Shown: piece after piece, positions 52,775 through 62,069 of the stretch | How the letters are laid out: every line of letters starts with the position of its first letter | Position numbering within the stretch: the first letter of the stretch is position 1 | Assembly (NCBI RefSeq): GCF_030406325.1 | Contig: NZ_JAUEQY010000001.1 | Location: 248,001-312,000 of the forward strand | Direction of reading: 5' to 3' | DNA: 64,000 nucleotides | Origin: Actinomadura sp. DC4 | GTDB lineage: Bacteria > Actinomycetota > Actinomycetes > Streptosporangiales > Streptosporangiaceae | The notes under the pieces: model-generated | Seen by the model: only the letters and a program-made list of their open reading frames with translations | Told to the model about the DNA's origin: nothing | The model's database searches: none | Position numbers and translations under genes: made by a program

Positions 52775-53379
52775 TCCGTCCGGCCCCGGCGGCGTGCCGG
52801 TACGTGCTGGTGCGCCGCCTCCGTCAGGTCGAGGAAGCCGCCGACGATCCGGCTGAGGCGGTCGCCCATTCCTTGGTCGGCCAGGTCGTCGCCCGCGGTG
52901 AGGGCGCTGGCGGCGTCGGCGAGGGGGAACATGTCCGGGTACACGTGCGTGCCGAGGCCCTCCAGCGGCACTCTCAGCGCCCACAGGCCGCGTACGCCGC
53001 CGACCGCCCCGGTCGAGGCGGACAGCAGGAGGGCGTGCCGCCCGATGAACGGCCAGGGGCGGATCCGCGAGGTCCAGTCGATGAGGTTCTTCAGCACGCC
53101 GGAGACCGAGTAGTTGTACTCCGGCGCGGCCAGGATGAACCCGTCCGTCTCGTTCAGCAGGGCCCCGAACCGGCGTGCGCCCTCCGGGACGCCGTCGGTC
53201 TCCAGCAGGTCGGTGTCGAGCGGGGGTACGGCGAGGCTCGCGTAGTCCACGGTCGTCACCGACGCGCCGTGCGCTGCGGCCGTACGCGCGGCCAGCCCCG
53301 CCAGCCGCACGTTGAACGACTCCTTGCGCAGGGACGCGCCGAGGACGAGGACGCGCACGGGGCGCGGGGTGCCGGTCAT
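52771..53379 (-). CDS. NADPH-dependent FMN reductase
   Basis: 202 residues from the ATG at 53379 (GGAGCGAACATC site). Flavodoxin-like fold: VRVLVLGASLRKESFNVRLA is the phosphate loop and FILAAPEYNYSVSGVLKNLID is the hallmark of the FMN_red family; KNLIDW and LLLSASTGAVGG complete the flavin site. It reduces quinones, azo compounds or flavins for detoxification. The gene is divergent from marR with two palindromic operators between them. Confidence 0.9.
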   Translation of the reverse strand: MTGTPRPVRVLVLGASLRKESFNVRLAGLAARTAAAHGASVTTVDYASLAVPPLDTDLLETDGVPEGARRFGALLNETDGFILAAPEYNYSVSGVLKNLIDWTSRIRPWPFIGRHALLLSASTGAVGGVRGLWALRVPLEGLGTHVYPDMFPLADAASALTAGDDLADQGMGDRLSRIVGGFLDLTEAAHQHVPARRRGRTE

Positions 53380-53393
53380 GATGTTCGCTCCAT

Positions 53394-53445
53394 CTTGTTG
53401 ACGTGTCACCTAAGTTAGGGCGCACCTAGATGACATGTCAACAAG
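53394..53445. promoter_or_regulatory. Two palindromic MarR operator sites
   Basis: CTTGTTGACGTGTCA at 53394-53408 and TGACATGTCAACAAG at 53431-53445 are inverted copies differing at one base. The second contains the perfect 12-bp palindrome TTGACATGTCAA (bottom and top read the same). They flank the divergent promoters of the FMN reductase and marR genes, so MarR can repress both directions. Confidence 0.75.
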
Positions 53446-53462
53446 TTGATAGGGTGGGCGTC

Positions 53463-53933
53463 GTGGACGAGAAGCGATGGCTGAACGACGCCGAGTACCG
53501 CGCCTGGATCGGCTACCGGCGCATGCGCGGCCGTCTCGACCTGCGCATCGCCCGCGATCTGCAGGAGGACTCCGGCCTGTCCGAGGCGGACTACGACGTA
53601 CTGTCCAACCTCGGCGACGCCGAACGGCACCGCGCCCGCCTGAGCGACCTGGCCGCCCGCATGCTCTGGTCGAAGAGCCGGCTGTCCCACCACATCACGC
53701 GCATGCAGGCCCGGGGTCTGGTGGTCAAGGAGGAGTGCGCCGACGACGGCCGGGGGGCGGTCGTGGCGCTGACCGAGAAGGGCCTGAGAGCGATCGAGGA
53801 GGCCGCGCCCGCCCACGTGGAGTCGGTCCGCCGCAACTTCATCGACCTGCTCACCGAAGGCGAGATCGCCACGCTGAGCACCATCACCGAGCGTGTCTTG
53901 GCCCGCCTCGGGGGTGCCGGCTCGGAGGGGTGA
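53463..53933 (+). CDS. MarR-family regulator
   Basis: 156 residues from the GTG at 53463 with AGGGTGGG ahead. An ATG at 53430 also opens the frame, but it falls inside the operator. DNA-binding parts: ARLSDLAARMLWSKSRLSHHI and the wing CADDGRGAVVALTEKGL. Proteins of this type (WIGYRRMRGRLDLRIARDL) sense phenolic or oxidising compounds. It controls the divergent FMN reductase-lysE pair. Confidence 0.9.
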   Translation: MDEKRWLNDAEYRAWIGYRRMRGRLDLRIARDLQEDSGLSEADYDVLSNLGDAERHRARLSDLAARMLWSKSRLSHHITRMQARGLVVKEECADDGRGAVVALTEKGLRAIEEAAPAHVESVRRNFIDLLTEGEIATLSTITERVLARLGGAGSEG

Positions 53934-54008
53934 CTCTCCGGGCCCTCACGGGCCGACCCGTGGCAAAGATCCTGCTATGGGACGAGCAACGCGAGACCGG
54001 CTGGCAAC

Positions 54009-54770
54009 GTGCTGGGACCAAATCTTGGTACGTGCATTTCCGGGTCGGCCGCGGCGAAGCCTCGTCGGGTAGGAGGAGGAAGTCCTTTTATTCGCCAAGC
54101 TCCGACAGAGGTTTCTTATGGTTCTCTCTCTTCCAAGAAAATAGAGGAGAGTCGCCATTCCGGCTTCTCGAGCAGTTTTGGACCTGAGGATCAGTGGTCG
54201 CCTATCCGGCGGGCGCTGGCGGTTGTAGCGGTAGTGGCGGGGCTGGTGACGATGCTGGCCTCGCCCGCTCCGGCTCAGCCCGGTTCCCAACCGTCGGCGG
54301 CGGGCTATGTCGCCAATGCCGTCTCGCGTACGGCACCCAAGATCGTGACCGCCGCGCGACAGCGGACACCGGCCTACGTCACCGACTTCAACGCGAACAC
54401 GGTGTCGGTGATCGACACCGCGACCAACACGGTGATCGGTACCATCCCCGTCGGTGCCAATCCGCGTGGTGTGGCGATCAGTCCCGGCGGCACACGCGTC
54501 TATGTCGCCAACTTCGGCTCGACCACGGTGTCAGTGATCGACACCGCGACCAACGCCGTGATCGCCACCATCCCGGTCGGCGCCTTCCCGATTCGCGTGG
54601 CCGTCGGGCGCGTCGGTGCCACTCCCACGCCACGGCAGAGCCCAAGAGGGCCGGACCGGTCCGTGGCAAACGCGATCACCGGTCAGAACAACTCGATCGG
54701 CGTGAACATCGCCCAAAGGTCCCTCCAGACCGGAGATCACGGAGGCGCTGACCCGAGTGGAGCGAGGTGA
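54009..54770 (+). CDS. Short YVTN beta-propeller protein, probably a remnant
   Basis: A frame of 253 codons beginning at a GTG. The plausible mature part starts with a signal-peptide-like stretch (RRALAVVAVVAGLVTMLASPAPA) and contains only two YVTN repeats (TPAYVTDFNANTVSVIDTATN and RVYVANFGSTTVSVIDTATN), whereas working propellers need about seven blades. The two repeats are almost identical in DNA over about 60 bases with a 126-base period. After them the sequence loses the pattern. The start codon is unclear and the first 70 residues look non-coding. Most likely a truncated secreted surface protein. The DNA just upstream (54080-54170) is unusually AT-rich. Confidence 0.45.
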   Translation: MLGPNLGTCISGSAAAKPRRVGGGSPFIRQAPTEVSYGSLSSKKIEESRHSGFSSSFGPEDQWSPIRRALAVVAVVAGLVTMLASPAPAQPGSQPSAAGYVANAVSRTAPKIVTAARQRTPAYVTDFNANTVSVIDTATNTVIGTIPVGANPRGVAISPGGTRVYVANFGSTTVSVIDTATNAVIATIPVGAFPIRVAVGRVGATPTPRQSPRGPDRSVANAITGQNNSIGVNIAQRSLQTGDHGGADPSGAR

Positions 54771-54956
54771 TCCTTCTCTGTCCGAGACGACCAAGTGGGG
54801 CCCAAGTGGTAGGGGGCGATTCCCGTCACCCGCTCAGCACGCGGGAGCTACGGCGAAAGGCGGAGTGGCCGCCGTAGGGAGATCGGTCGACCACGACCCG
54901 CTCTTGCGGCCTTGGGGCGGATCCGTGCAGGTCCTTTCGCGAATCGGCTCTGGACC

Positions 54957-56569
54957 TCATGAAACGCCGAGGATCTCTGCTAGATCGTGTTGGCCGTTCG
55001 CCCTGGCCATCTCGGCCGGCGTGAGCCCGTCGGATGTCCGGGCGGCCGGATCCGCACCCGTGTCCAGCAGCAACCTTGCGGAGCGGGCATAGCCGTAGGC
55101 GGCAGCAACGTGGAGGGCCGTCCAGCCATGCGAGTTCAAGGGCTGCTGCACTTCCGCGCCCAGCTCCAGAAAGACCGGCAACATTGCGGGGAGGTCGCAA
55201 CCGGCGACAACGTGGTACAGCAACGGCGAACCACCGCTGGCCGCGCCGTCAAGGCGCCCCCCGTACGCGACCAGCACCCGCAGAGCATCGACGCTGCCGC
55301 GCGTCACCGCGGTGTCCATGAACGGGATGTCGAACTCGTCGACCCCGTTCGGGTCGGTACCAGCGGCAAGGAGTCTGCGCACAGTGACGACATCGTTGTG
55401 GTACACCGCATGGCCAAGCTGCTCAGCGACCTCTTCCACAGAAGGATTATCCGCAAGATCCGGAGAATGCGCGGAATACGTCGTCGGGGGACGAAGAGTG
55501 GTCACCGCCGCCGCGAACGTACGCCGTCGATTTCCCGCTTCGCGGGTGGCGTTCGTGAGGCGGTGGCGGGTCAGTTCGTCCGCTGCCAGGGCGGGGACGG
55601 TGCCGGCGGTCAGCAGATCGAAGACGGTGTCCTCGATGGCCCGGACGCGGGCCAGGGCGTCCTCGGCGGTGCCGTGGTGGAGTTCGACCGTGAGGGCGTG
55701 GATGACCCCGCCCGCGCTCACCACATAGTCCGGCACCCAGGCGATGTCGCGGTCGTGCAGCAGGGCTGCCACGGAAGGAGTGGCGAGCTGGTTGTTGGCG
55801 GGCCCGGCGATGGCGGCGCAGCGCAGCAACGGCACGGCCCGTTCGATGAGCACGCCGCCGAGGGCCGAAGGTATGACGATGTCGGCCTCGGCGGTCAGCG
55901 CCTCGTCCGGCGGGCTCCAGGTGGCGCCCAACGTGGTGGTCAGCGCCCGTTTCGCCGGGTCGATGTCGCTCAGCGTCAGAACGGTTCCTGAACGAGGCAG
56001 CAGACGGGCGATCCGGGCGCCGACGCTGCCCAGACCCACCACGGCCACGCGCCGGTCCCTCAGGTCGGGCGTGCCCCACAAGCGTCGGCCGACGGCGCGA
56101 AGAGCGGCAAGCGTCCCGACCGCGGTGTGCGGTGAGGAGTCGCCGCTCCCGCCCTCGGCCTCCGGCCTGCAGAACACGTGGCTCGTACGCGCGCCGATGA
56201 CCGCCATGTCGGCGGGCGAGGTCCCGACGTCCGGGCCGGCCGCGTACAGGCCGTCCAAAGAGGCGATGACGTCCCCCACGTCGTCGAGGACGGCGCGGCG
56301 CAGAGGCGCGGTGAGTTCGAGTCCCTCGGGCAGGGCGACGACCGTCTTGCCGCCGCCGTCGGCGAGGCCGGCCACCGCGCACTTGGCGGTCATCCCGGCC
56401 GACAGCCGCAGCGCGTCGGTGAGGCCGTCTCTCTCCAGGAGGCGTAGTGCCAGAGGCGGCATCCGCCGACCGCCTGGCCGAGGGCGGACGAGTGGACCGC
56501 GACGATGACCGGCAGGCCGGAGCGCGATCCCCTGCGGATCAGCACCTGTTCGTGGTCGAGGGGGGACAT
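54957..56569 (-). pseudogene. Leucine/valine-dehydrogenase fused to ankyrin repeats, frameshifted near its start
   Basis: The N-terminal 45 residues (MSPLDHEQVLIRRG, SALGQAVGGCRLWHYASW) are read from an ATG at 56569 and the remainder (RDGLTDALRLSAGMTAK onward) in a different frame, the switch falling in a TCTCTCTC run at about 56427-56434; two extra bases there explain it. Otherwise the dehydrogenase is complete: GLADGGGKTVVALPEG with the catalytic Lys, GTSPADMAVIGARTSHVF, and the NAD loop VAVVGLGSVGARIARLL. Downstream, without a stop, come about 170 residues of ankyrin repeats (VRRLLAAGTDPNGVDEFD, SHGWTALHVAAAYGYARSA). Either a real fusion or the product of a deletion. Unless the run slips in vivo, no full enzyme is made. 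Confidence 0.75.
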
Positions 56570-56571
56570 AC

Positions 56572-56991
56572 GGGCAGTCCAACCGCGAGCTCGCCCGCAA
56601 GGCGGGTGTCGCGCCCTCCACATGTCTCGAACGCGTGAGGACGCTCACCCGCCGCGGCGTCATCCGCGGCTACCACGCCGAGATCAACCCGGCCGCGCTC
56701 AACCGCGGCGTGCAGGCGATGGTGTCAGTGCAGGTACGCCCGCTCAGCCGCACCGTCATCGACGCCTTCCAGCAGTCCGCGAGCGCCATGCCCGAGGTGC
56801 TCAGCGTCTTCGTCCTGGGCGGCGGCGATGACTTCCTCCTCCACGTCGCCGTCCAGGACCTCGACCACCTGCACGCCTTCCTGCTCGACCGCCTCAGCAA
56901 GCGCCGGGAGATCGCGGGCTTCCGCACGTCAGTGATCTTCCAGCAGGTGCACGACGCGGCGCCCGTCAGGCTCCCGGACGTCCGCGCCTAA
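56572..56991 (+). pseudogene. Lrp/AsnC-family regulator lacking its N-terminus
   Basis: From 56572 the frame reads QSNRELARKAGVAPSTCLERV, the recognition part of an Lrp HTH, then RTLTRRGVIRGYHAEINPAAL and a complete RAM ligand-binding domain (VQAMVSVQVRPLSRTVIDAF, LHVAVQDLDHLHAFLLDRL). The expected first 15-20 residues and start codon are missing; the only later start, GTG at 56635, would cut the HTH in half. The coding part begins two bases from the start codon of the divergent dehydrogenase, where a promoter should be, so a deletion has removed the intergenic region. Lrp proteins usually control the divergent amino-acid dehydrogenase. Confidence 0.75.
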
Positions 56992-58376
56992 CCGCGGCGC
57001 AGCACGTGCTCGCGCGCCTCGGCGTACCGCTCGCGGATCGCGGGTGCCGGGTCGGCCTCGTACGTCGTGAGCCCCTTCCTCGTCCAGCGCGGCGGTTCCG
57101 GCCGCTCCGACAGCGCCCACGCGGCCTGTACGGCCGCGCCCTCCGCGACGTACTCGCCGGAGGGGGGCACCAGCACCGGCCGGCCGAAGACGGTCGGCGC
57201 GATCCGGCGTACCGCGTCCGAGCGCGCCGCGCCGCCGATCAGCAGGATCCGCTCGGCCCGTACGCCCTGGGCGAGCAGCGCGTCGAGGCCGTCGGCCAGG
57301 CCGCACAGCATGCCCTCGATCGCGGCGCGCGCCAGGTGGGCCGGGGTGGCGGTGTCCAGGCGCAGGCCGTGCACCGAGCCGGTGGCGTCGGGGCGGTTCG
57401 GGGTCCGTTCGCCCTCCAGGTACGGCACGAGCACGAGGCCGTCCGCGCCCGGGGGCGCCGACAGGGCCAGCCGGGACAGCTCCTCGTGGTCCACGCCGAG
57501 CAGACGCGTCGCGGCGTCGAGGACGCGCGCGGCGTTGAGCGTGCACACCAGCGGCAGGTAGCGGCCCGTCGCATCCGCGAAGCCGGCCACCTCGCCCGCC
57601 GCGTCGGCGGACGGCTGCTCCGCGACGGTGAAGACCGTGCCCGACGTGCCGAGGGACACGACCACGTCGCCGGGGCGCAGGCCGAGGCCGAGCGCGGCGG
57701 CCATGTTGTCGCCGGTACCCGCCGACACGAGGGTGCCCGACGGCGTACGGCCCGCAGGCTCGGCCGGGCCGAGGACGCGCGGCAGCGCCGGGACGCGATC
57801 GGCGGCGAGTTCCAGCAGGTCAGGCCGGTACTCGCCCGAGGCGGGCGACCAGTAACCGGTGCCCGAGGCGTCGCCGCGATCGGTCGTGAACGACCCGGTC
57901 AGCCGCCACGTCAGGTAGTCGTGCGGCAGGCACACCGAGGCCGTACGGGCGATCGCGTCCGGCTCGTGCCGGGCCAGCCACCGCAGCTTCGTCACGGTGA
58001 ACGACGCGACCGGCACGCTGCCGACCGCCGTCGCCCACGCGGCCGGGCCGCCCAGCTCGGCCACCAGGTCCTCGGCCGCGCCGGCCGAGCGCGTGTCGTT
58101 CCACAGCAGCGCCGGGCGTACGACCTCGCCGTCCTCGGTCAGGCACACCATGCCGTGCTGCTGCCCGCCCACGCCGAGGGCCGCGACGTCGTCCAGCCCC
58201 CCGGCCGCCTCAAGCGCCGTGTTCAGCGCCGTCCACCACGCGGTGGGGTCGACCTCGGTGCCGTCCGGGTGCGGCGCCTGTCCCGTACGGGCGATGGCGC
58301 CCGTCTCGGCGTCGGCGACGACCACCTTGCACGACTGGGTGGAGGAGTCGACCCCCGCGACGAGCGTCCGGCTCAC
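56988..58376 (-). CDS. xylB: Xylulokinase
   Basis: 462 residues of the FGGY kinase family. [19 protein letters not shown] is the N-terminal phosphate loop, [16 protein letters not shown] and [10 protein letters not shown] bind the sugar, [13 protein letters not shown] holds the catalytic Asp, and [14 protein letters not shown] and [18 protein letters not shown] form the ATP site. It phosphorylates D-xylulose to xylulose 5-phosphate for the pentose phosphate pathway. Its ATG overlaps the xylA stop (ATGA). It meets the Lrp remnant tail to tail with a 4-base overlap. Confidence 0.95.
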   Translation of the reverse strand: MSRTLVAGVDSSTQSCKVVVADAETGAIARTGQAPHPDGTEVDPTAWWTALNTALEAAGGLDDVAALGVGGQQHGMVCLTEDGEVVRPALLWNDTRSAGAAEDLVAELGGPAAWATAVGSVPVASFTVTKLRWLARHEPDAIARTASVCLPHDYLTWRLTGSFTTDRGDASGTGYWSPASGEYRPDLLELAADRVPALPRVLGPAEPAGRTPSGTLVSAGTGDNMAAALGLGLRPGDVVVSLGTSGTVFTVAEQPSADAAGEVAGFADATGRYLPLVCTLNAARVLDAATRLLGVDHEELSRLALSAPPGADGLVLVPYLEGERTPNRPDATGSVHGLRLDTATPAHLARAAIEGMLCGLADGLDALLAQGVRAERILLIGGAARSDAVRRIAPTVFGRPVLVPPSGEYVAEGAAVQAAWALSERPEPPRWTRKGLTTYEADPAPAIRERYAEAREHVLRRG

Positions 58377-59524
58377 TCCCCGCCCCGCGCGCCGATGAGG
58401 TGCTCGAGCGCGAGCTGGTCGAGCCGCTCGAAGTGGTATCCGCGGGCCGCCGCCTCATCCAGGTCGAACGTGTCGTCCGCGAGGTTGTCGTAGGTCTCGC
58501 CGGGGGCGAGCGTCGGCACGGCCAGCTCCTCGACGCGCGAGGCCGCGAGCGCCTCCTGCACCTCCGGGTCGGCGCGGAACGCCCGCGCCCGCTCCTTCAG
58601 GATCAGATAGGTGCGCATGTTCGCCTCGGCGGAGGCCCACACGCCCGAGATGTCCTCGGTACGGGTCGGCTTGTAGTCGAAGTGGCGCGGGCCCTCGTAG
58701 CCGCCGTTCTCCAACAGGTCGACGAGGAAGAACGCGCTCTTGAGGTCGCCGTGCCCGAAGACCAGGTCCTGGTCGTACTTGTTGCCGTGCTGGCCGTTGA
58801 GGTCGATGTGGAAGAGCTTGCCGTGCCAGAGCGCCTGGGCGATGGCGTGCACGAAGTTGAGCCCGGCCATCTGCTCGTGCCCGACCTCGGGGTTGAGGCC
58901 GACCATGTCGGCGTGCTCCAGCGAGCCGATGAAGGCCAGCGCGTGCCCGACCGTGGGCAGCAGGATGTCGCCGCGCGGCTCGTTCGGCTTGGGCTCCAGG
59001 GCGAACCGGATGCCGTAGCCGCGGTCGGTGACGTACCCGGCCAGTGTGTCGATCGCCTCGCGGAACCGGTCGAGCGCCGCCCGTACGTCCTTGCCGCCGT
59101 CGGTCTCGGCGCCCTCGCGGCCGCCCCAGAACACGTACGTCTCGGCGCCCAGCTCGGCGGCCAGGTCGAGGTTGCGCATCACCTTGCGGAGCGCGTAGCG
59201 GCGGATGTCGCGGTCGTTGGAGGTGAACGCGCCGTCCTTGAACACCGGGTGGGTGAACAGGTTGGTGGTGGCCATCGGCACGACCAGGCCGGTCTCGTCG
59301 AGCGCCTTGCGGAAGGAGGCGATCGCGCGGTCGCGGTCCGGCTCGACCGCGAGGAGGTCGTCGTCGTGGAAGGTCACGCCGTACGCGCCGAGCTCCGAGA
59401 GGCGGTGGACCGCCTCTACCGGGTCGAGCGGCGGGCGGGTGGCGTCGCCGAAGGGATCGCGCGCCTGCCAGCCGACCGTCCAGAGGCCGAAGGTGAACTT
59501 GTCCTCGCGTGTGGGCTGGAACAT
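58373..59524 (-). CDS. xylA: Xylose isomerase
   Basis: 383 residues, the actinobacterial class I length. [17 protein letters not shown] carries the ring-opening His, [14 protein letters not shown] and the [13 protein letters not shown] segment the metal-binding Glu and Lys, [18 protein letters not shown] the next ligands, and [17 protein letters not shown] the remaining Asp and His. It interconverts D-xylose and D-xylulose (and glucose/fructose). It is the first gene of the xylA-xylB operon, divergent from the ROK repressor. It has an SD-like GGAGACGGC before the ATG. Confidence 0.97.
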   Translation of the reverse strand: MFQPTREDKFTFGLWTVGWQARDPFGDATRPPLDPVEAVHRLSELGAYGVTFHDDDLLAVEPDRDRAIASFRKALDETGLVVPMATTNLFTHPVFKDGAFTSNDRDIRRYALRKVMRNLDLAAELGAETYVFWGGREGAETDGGKDVRAALDRFREAIDTLAGYVTDRGYGIRFALEPKPNEPRGDILLPTVGHALAFIGSLEHADMVGLNPEVGHEQMAGLNFVHAIAQALWHGKLFHIDLNGQHGNKYDQDLVFGHGDLKSAFFLVDLLENGGYEGPRHFDYKPTRTEDISGVWASAEANMRTYLILKERARAFRADPEVQEALAASRVEELAVPTLAPGETYDNLADDTFDLDEAAARGYHFERLDQLALEHLIGARGGE

Positions 59525-59533
59525 GCCGTCTCC

Positions 59534-59562
59534 TTAATTCGTACGCAACCTGGACTAATTAA
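59534..59562. promoter_or_regulatory. TTAATT-N17-AATTAA operator of the xyl locus
   Basis: A perfect 6-bp AT-rich dyad in an otherwise GC-rich 93-base gap between xylA and the ROK gene. ROK-type xylose repressors bind TTA-rich dyads of this kind. Likely the XylR operator controlling both directions. Confidence 0.65.
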
Positions 59563-59617
59563 ATCGTGCAGGCCCGAGGTGTCAACACGGGGGCCGCTGC
59601 AGGTTTAGTCTGTTTCG

Positions 59618-60844
59618 ATGCACCATGAGGTGATCCCCGTACGCCACGGCACCATGCGCGAGCGCAACCTGGCCGTCGTGCTCGGTGAGATCTCCCGCCG
59701 CCAGCCGGTGAGCCGCGCCCGCCTGGCCGAGTCGACCGGCTTCACCAAGACCACCGTCTCCAGCCTCGTCGCCTCCCTGTCCGTCGCGGGACTCGTCCGC
59801 GAGGACGGGCCCGTACGCGACGGGGAGCGCGGCCGGCCGGCCACGGCGGTCTCGCTCAACGGCGACCGGGTGGCGGGCCTCGGCCTGGAGATCAACGTCG
59901 ACTACCTGGCCGCCTGCGTGCTCGACCTCGGCCGCCGCATCCGGCACCGGCACATCGTCGCCGCGGACAACCGGGGCCGCCCGCCCGAGCAGGTCATCGC
60001 CACGCTGACCGGCCTCGCCTCCCAGGCCATCGCCGCGGCGGGTTCGCAGGGGCTGTCGGTGGCGGGCACGGTCGTGGCGCTGCCGGGCGCCCTCGACCGC
60101 TCCGGCCGGCGGCTGCGCACCGCGCCCAACCTGGGTTGGAGCGACGTCGCCGCGGGTGATCTGCTCAGCGCGGGCCTGCCGTCGCTGCCGCTGCCCGCCG
60201 ACTACGACAACGAGGCCAACCTCGCCGCGCTGGGCGAGCTGTGGTTCGGCGACGGGCCGGCGCTGGGCTCGTACGTCCATGTCTCGGGAGAGATCGGCAT
60301 CGGCGCGGGCATCGTCGTGGACGGGCGGATCTTCCGGGGCGCGCACGGTTTCGCGGGGGAGCTGGGCCACATAGTCGTGTCGCCGGGCGGCCCTCTGTGC
60401 GCCTGCGGCGGCCGCGGTTGCCTGGAGCAGGTCGCGGGGCAGGAGGCGATCCTGCGCGCCGCCGGCATGGCCTCGGCGACGGCGACGTCCTCGGCGAGCC
60501 CGGACGGCCCGCTGTCGGCGCTGGTCGCCCGGCTGGAGGAGGGCGACGAGCGGGCACTGGCGGCGGTACGCCGGGCGGGGGAGTCGCTGGGCCAGGCCCT
60601 GGCCGCGGCGGTGAACCTCCTCGACCCGGACACGATCGTGCTGGGCGGCATCTTCTCCGGCCTCGCGCCGTGGGCCCGCCCGGCGGCGGAGGCGGCGCTG
60701 GCGAGCGGCGCCGGACTCGTACGGGACTCGCCGCCGCGGATCACGGTGTCCCGGCTGGGCGGCGACGCGGCGGCGCTGGGCGCGGCGTCACTCGTGGTCG
60801 AACGCGTCCTGGACGACCCGGCGAGCCTGCTCAGCGTGGGTTAG
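59618..60844 (+). CDS. ROK-family transcriptional repressor (XylR-like)
   Basis: 408 residues. An N-terminal winged helix (LGEISRRQPVSRARLAESTGF and KTTVSSLVASLSVAGLV) is joined to a ROK kinase-like domain with VHVSGEIGIGAGIVVDG, GAHGFAGELGHIVVSPGG and the zinc motif CACGGRGCLEQ. In repressors of this family the sugar-binding domain senses xylose or a glucose derivative. It is divergent from xylA-xylB with an AT-rich dyad between them, so it is very probably the xylose repressor. It overlaps the convergent membrane-protein gene by 14 bases. Confidence 0.92.
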   Translation: MHHEVIPVRHGTMRERNLAVVLGEISRRQPVSRARLAESTGFTKTTVSSLVASLSVAGLVREDGPVRDGERGRPATAVSLNGDRVAGLGLEINVDYLAACVLDLGRRIRHRHIVAADNRGRPPEQVIATLTGLASQAIAAAGSQGLSVAGTVVALPGALDRSGRRLRTAPNLGWSDVAAGDLLSAGLPSLPLPADYDNEANLAALGELWFGDGPALGSYVHVSGEIGIGAGIVVDGRIFRGAHGFAGELGHIVVSPGGPLCACGGRGCLEQVAGQEAILRAAGMASATATSSASPDGPLSALVARLEEGDERALAAVRRAGESLGQALAAAVNLLDPDTIVLGGIFSGLAPWARPAAEAALASGAGLVRDSPPRITVSRLGGDAAALGAASLVVERVLDDPASLLSVG

Positions 60845-61436
60845 GCGGGTTCGGCCCGTACGGGCCGGGTCCGTAGGGGCCTGGTTGCGGGCCGTAGCCG
60901 GGTGGGCTCCACTGACCCGGTGGGCTCCACTGACCGGGTGGGTTCCACTGACCGGGTGGCGGGCCCCACGGTTGCGGCGGGCCGCCGGGCGGATCGCCGG
61001 CGCGTACGCGGGCGACGCGGATCGCGGTCAGGCCCGCCGCCACCACGATGACGATGACGACGTTGACCCAGAAGATCGTTCGCGCGCCGGTGAAGTAGCC
61101 GGTGAACAGGTGCACGCTGAGCGGCAGGTCCTTGGCCACGAAGTAGACGGCGACGGCGAGCTCGTCGGCGATGATCCCCGAGACGACGCCGGAGACGGCC
61201 GCGACGGCGGCGAGGCCGTAGTGGCGCGGCCGGGTGAGGAACATCGCGCCGCCGGCCACCCCGCCGATCAGCAGGGCGAGGACGAGGCTGACGACGTCCG
61301 AGGTCGACCGGGAGTGGATCAGCTCGCCGAACGCGAGGACGAGGTCGATCACGAATTCGAGGAGGCCGCTCAGGAAGAACCCGAGTACGACGATCAGCGC
61401 GACGTTCGCGGGGCGCCGCGGGGGAGTCTGGATCAC
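60831..61436 (-). CDS. Small membrane protein with proline-rich C-terminal repeats
   Basis: 201 residues. Four hydrophobic segments (NVALIVVLGFFLSGLLEFVI, VVSLVLALLIGGVAGGAMFL, LAAVAAVSGVVSGIIADELA, FWVNVVIVIVVAAGLTAI) are followed by a cytoplasmic tail of about 50 residues made of PPGQW-type repeats (three copies of a PPGQWS-like unit) and GPYGPG runs. The DNA of the repeats is nearly identical (GGGCTCCACTGACCCGGT-like, antisense). No enzyme motif is seen. Such tails often bind other proteins. Function unknown. Confidence 0.7.
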   Translation of the reverse strand: MIQTPPRRPANVALIVVLGFFLSGLLEFVIDLVLAFGELIHSRSTSDVVSLVLALLIGGVAGGAMFLTRPRHYGLAAVAAVSGVVSGIIADELAVAVYFVAKDLPLSVHLFTGYFTGARTIFWVNVVIVIVVAAGLTAIRVARVRAGDPPGGPPQPWGPPPGQWNPPGQWSPPGQWSPPGYGPQPGPYGPGPYGPNPPNPR

Positions 61437-61472
61437 GCGGGGTTCCTTCCGTCGCCCGCGATTATGCCGTCA

Positions 61473-61508
61473 TATCAGGCCGTACGGCCGTTCTCGTGCA
61501 ACCTGATA
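61473..61508. promoter_or_regulatory. TATCAGG...CCTGATA inverted repeat in a divergent promoter
   Basis: A 7-bp perfect dyad with 22 bases between the arms, in the 130-base gap between two divergent genes (membrane protein and secreted protein). It could be an operator or a leader hairpin. No regulator gene is adjacent. Confidence 0.35.
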
Positions 61509-61566
61509 CGGCGGTCGAGGCATTCATGGCGTGAACCGTTGTCTCGACCGGAGAGGACTCTCGCCC

Positions 61567-62022
61567 ATGACCCAGATCGACGCCGTCCCCGCTCCCTCGA
61601 CGCAGCGGCCACGCCGGCGGCGGGTCGTATCCGTCACCGCGGCGGCGGCGGTGGCCTGCGCTGCCGGCATCGCCTATTTCGTCCACGCCGGCCGGTCGAT
61701 CACTGTCAGAGGGACCGTGACCATCACCGAGAACGTCGTCGGCGGACGGACGTGCCTGGGGGCACAGGGCGACGAGGACCTGATCGAGGGCGCGGCGGTG
61801 GTCGTCCGCGCGCCGTCCGACGAGATCGTCGCGAGCGGATGGCTGGAGGAGGGCGTCGGCGGCGACCTGATCGACGGGAACGCGCAGACCTGCCGGTTCG
61901 CGTTCGCGGTGGCGGGCGTGCCACGCGAGGACTTCTACCGCGTCGTGGTGGGCCGCCGGGCTCCCGTGGTGTTCACCTATGAACAGGTCGCCGGGCGTAC
62001 GGTCACCGTGCCGACGCGCTGA
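61567..62022 (+). CDS. Membrane-anchored extracellular protein of unknown family
   Basis: 151 residues from the ATG at 61567, preceded by GGAGAGGAC. A cytoplasmic arginine-rich start (QRPRRRRVV) and one membrane segment (VSVTAAAAVACAAGIAYFV) give type II topology. The outer domain is beta-rich (SITVRGTVTITENVVGG, AAVVVRAPSDEIVASGWL, YRVVVGRRAPVVFTYEQ) and has two Cys (RTCLG and QTCRF) that may form a disulphide. I do not recognise the domain beyond its resemblance to small actinobacterial envelope proteins. Adjacent genes give no functional clue. Confidence 0.65.
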   Translation: MTQIDAVPAPSTQRPRRRRVVSVTAAAAVACAAGIAYFVHAGRSITVRGTVTITENVVGGRTCLGAQGDEDLIEGAAVVVRAPSDEIVASGWLEEGVGGDLIDGNAQTCRFAFAVAGVPREDFYRVVVGRRAPVVFTYEQVAGRTVTVPTR

Positions 62023-62069
62023 GGCCTGGACATCGACCTACCTCGGTCAGAGCCCACAGCGCCCGATGC

